Under the pieces are notes generated by a model. It did no database searches and was not told where the DNA came from. It saw only the letters and a list, made by a program, of their open reading frames with translations. DNA of 6,209 nt, taken from contig JAOPUQ010000016.1 in assembly GCA_025963425.1 (NCBI GenBank), positions 1 to 6,209 of the forward strand. The letters run 5' to 3'. The translations under genes and the position numbers were made by a program. This document shows, piece by piece, positions 6,022-6,209 of the stretch (positions within the stretch are counted from its first letter, which is position 1; each line of letters opens with the position of its first letter). This DNA is from Modestobacter sp. (lineage in GTDB: Bacteria; Actinomycetota; Actinomycetes; Mycobacteriales; Geodermatophilaceae).

Positions 6022-6209
6022 TCAGCGGCCGGCGACGGCGTCGGAGATGGCGCGGACGTCGGCCGGCCGCACCCGGCAGCAGCCGCCGACCAGCCTGGCC
6101 CCGGCGGCCAGCCAGCCGGTCACGTCGCCCACCCCGGGGGCGCCGGTCCAACGCCGGGTGGCGGCGTCCCAGACCTCGCCGCTGTTGGGATAGGCGACGA
6201 CCGGCTTCC
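6022..6209 (-). CDS. mmuM: Homocysteine S-methyltransferase, C-terminal part (window edge)
   Basis: Only the last 62 codons are in the window; the gene continues to the right. The reading KPVVAYPNSGEVWDAATRRW, then TGWLAAGARLVGGCCRVRP and DVRAISDAVAGR, ending at TGA 6024-6022, is the end of a Zn-dependent homocysteine S-methyltransferase of the MmuM/YagD type. These enzymes transfer a methyl group from S-methylmethionine (or S-adenosylmethionine) to homocysteine to give methionine. The Cys pair in GGCCR supplies two of the three zinc ligands; the third Cys would lie outside the window. The YPNSGE motif is typical of the family. It converges on the SDR gene with 45 bp between stops. The symbol rests on family similarity only, since the N-terminal part cannot be seen. 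Confidence 0.85.
   Translation of the reverse strand, partial: KPVVAYPNSGEVWDAATRRWTGAPGVGDVTGWLAAGARLVGGCCRVRPADVRAISDAVAGR

Overview
The window comes from a very GC-rich genome. Codons end almost always in G or C, every identifiable gene has an actinobacterial family signature (DUF222/HNH, DUF3516 helicase, maltokinase cap-like protein), and GTG is used as a start. A high-GC actinobacterium, possibly of the Geodermatophilaceae type, is the best guess, but no marker in the window fixes the genus.

Layout. (1) Positions 1-990, minus strand, hold two damaged genes back to back. One is the C-terminal part of a c-di-GMP phosphodiesterase (EAL) gene that runs off the left edge; its middle is scrambled by two compensating frame changes and contains a 9-bp tandem repeat. 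The other is a collapsed DUF222/HNH endonuclease gene in which about 30 N-terminal codons are joined, in another frame, to the C-terminal HNH domain. (2) Positions 1122-1691, plus strand, encode an SRPBCC (START-like, polyketide cyclase/dehydrase type) protein. (3) Positions 4941-1696, minus strand, form a likely two-gene unit: a stand-alone maltokinase N-terminal cap-like protein, then an 872-residue Ski2-like DEAD/DEAH-box helicase with a DUF3516 C-terminal region. The helicase gene ends 4 bp from the SRPBCC gene, tail to tail. (4) Positions 5119-5976, plus strand, encode an SDR oxidoreductase of the general-stress-protein-39 type, divergent from the cap gene. (5) Positions 6209-6022, minus strand, hold the C-terminal end of a homocysteine S-methyltransferase, tail to tail with the SDR across a perfect 9-bp inverted repeat that probably terminates both.

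No pathway links all the genes. The central part is ordinary chromosomal housekeeping or stress content. The left kilobase is a region of gene decay, or possibly sequence error. I found no tRNA, rRNA, CRISPR array, complete insertion sequence or prophage, and no clear undescribed multi-gene system. The points most worth a second look are the helicase/cap-protein pair, the hairpin against the helicase start codon, and the two collapsed genes at the left.
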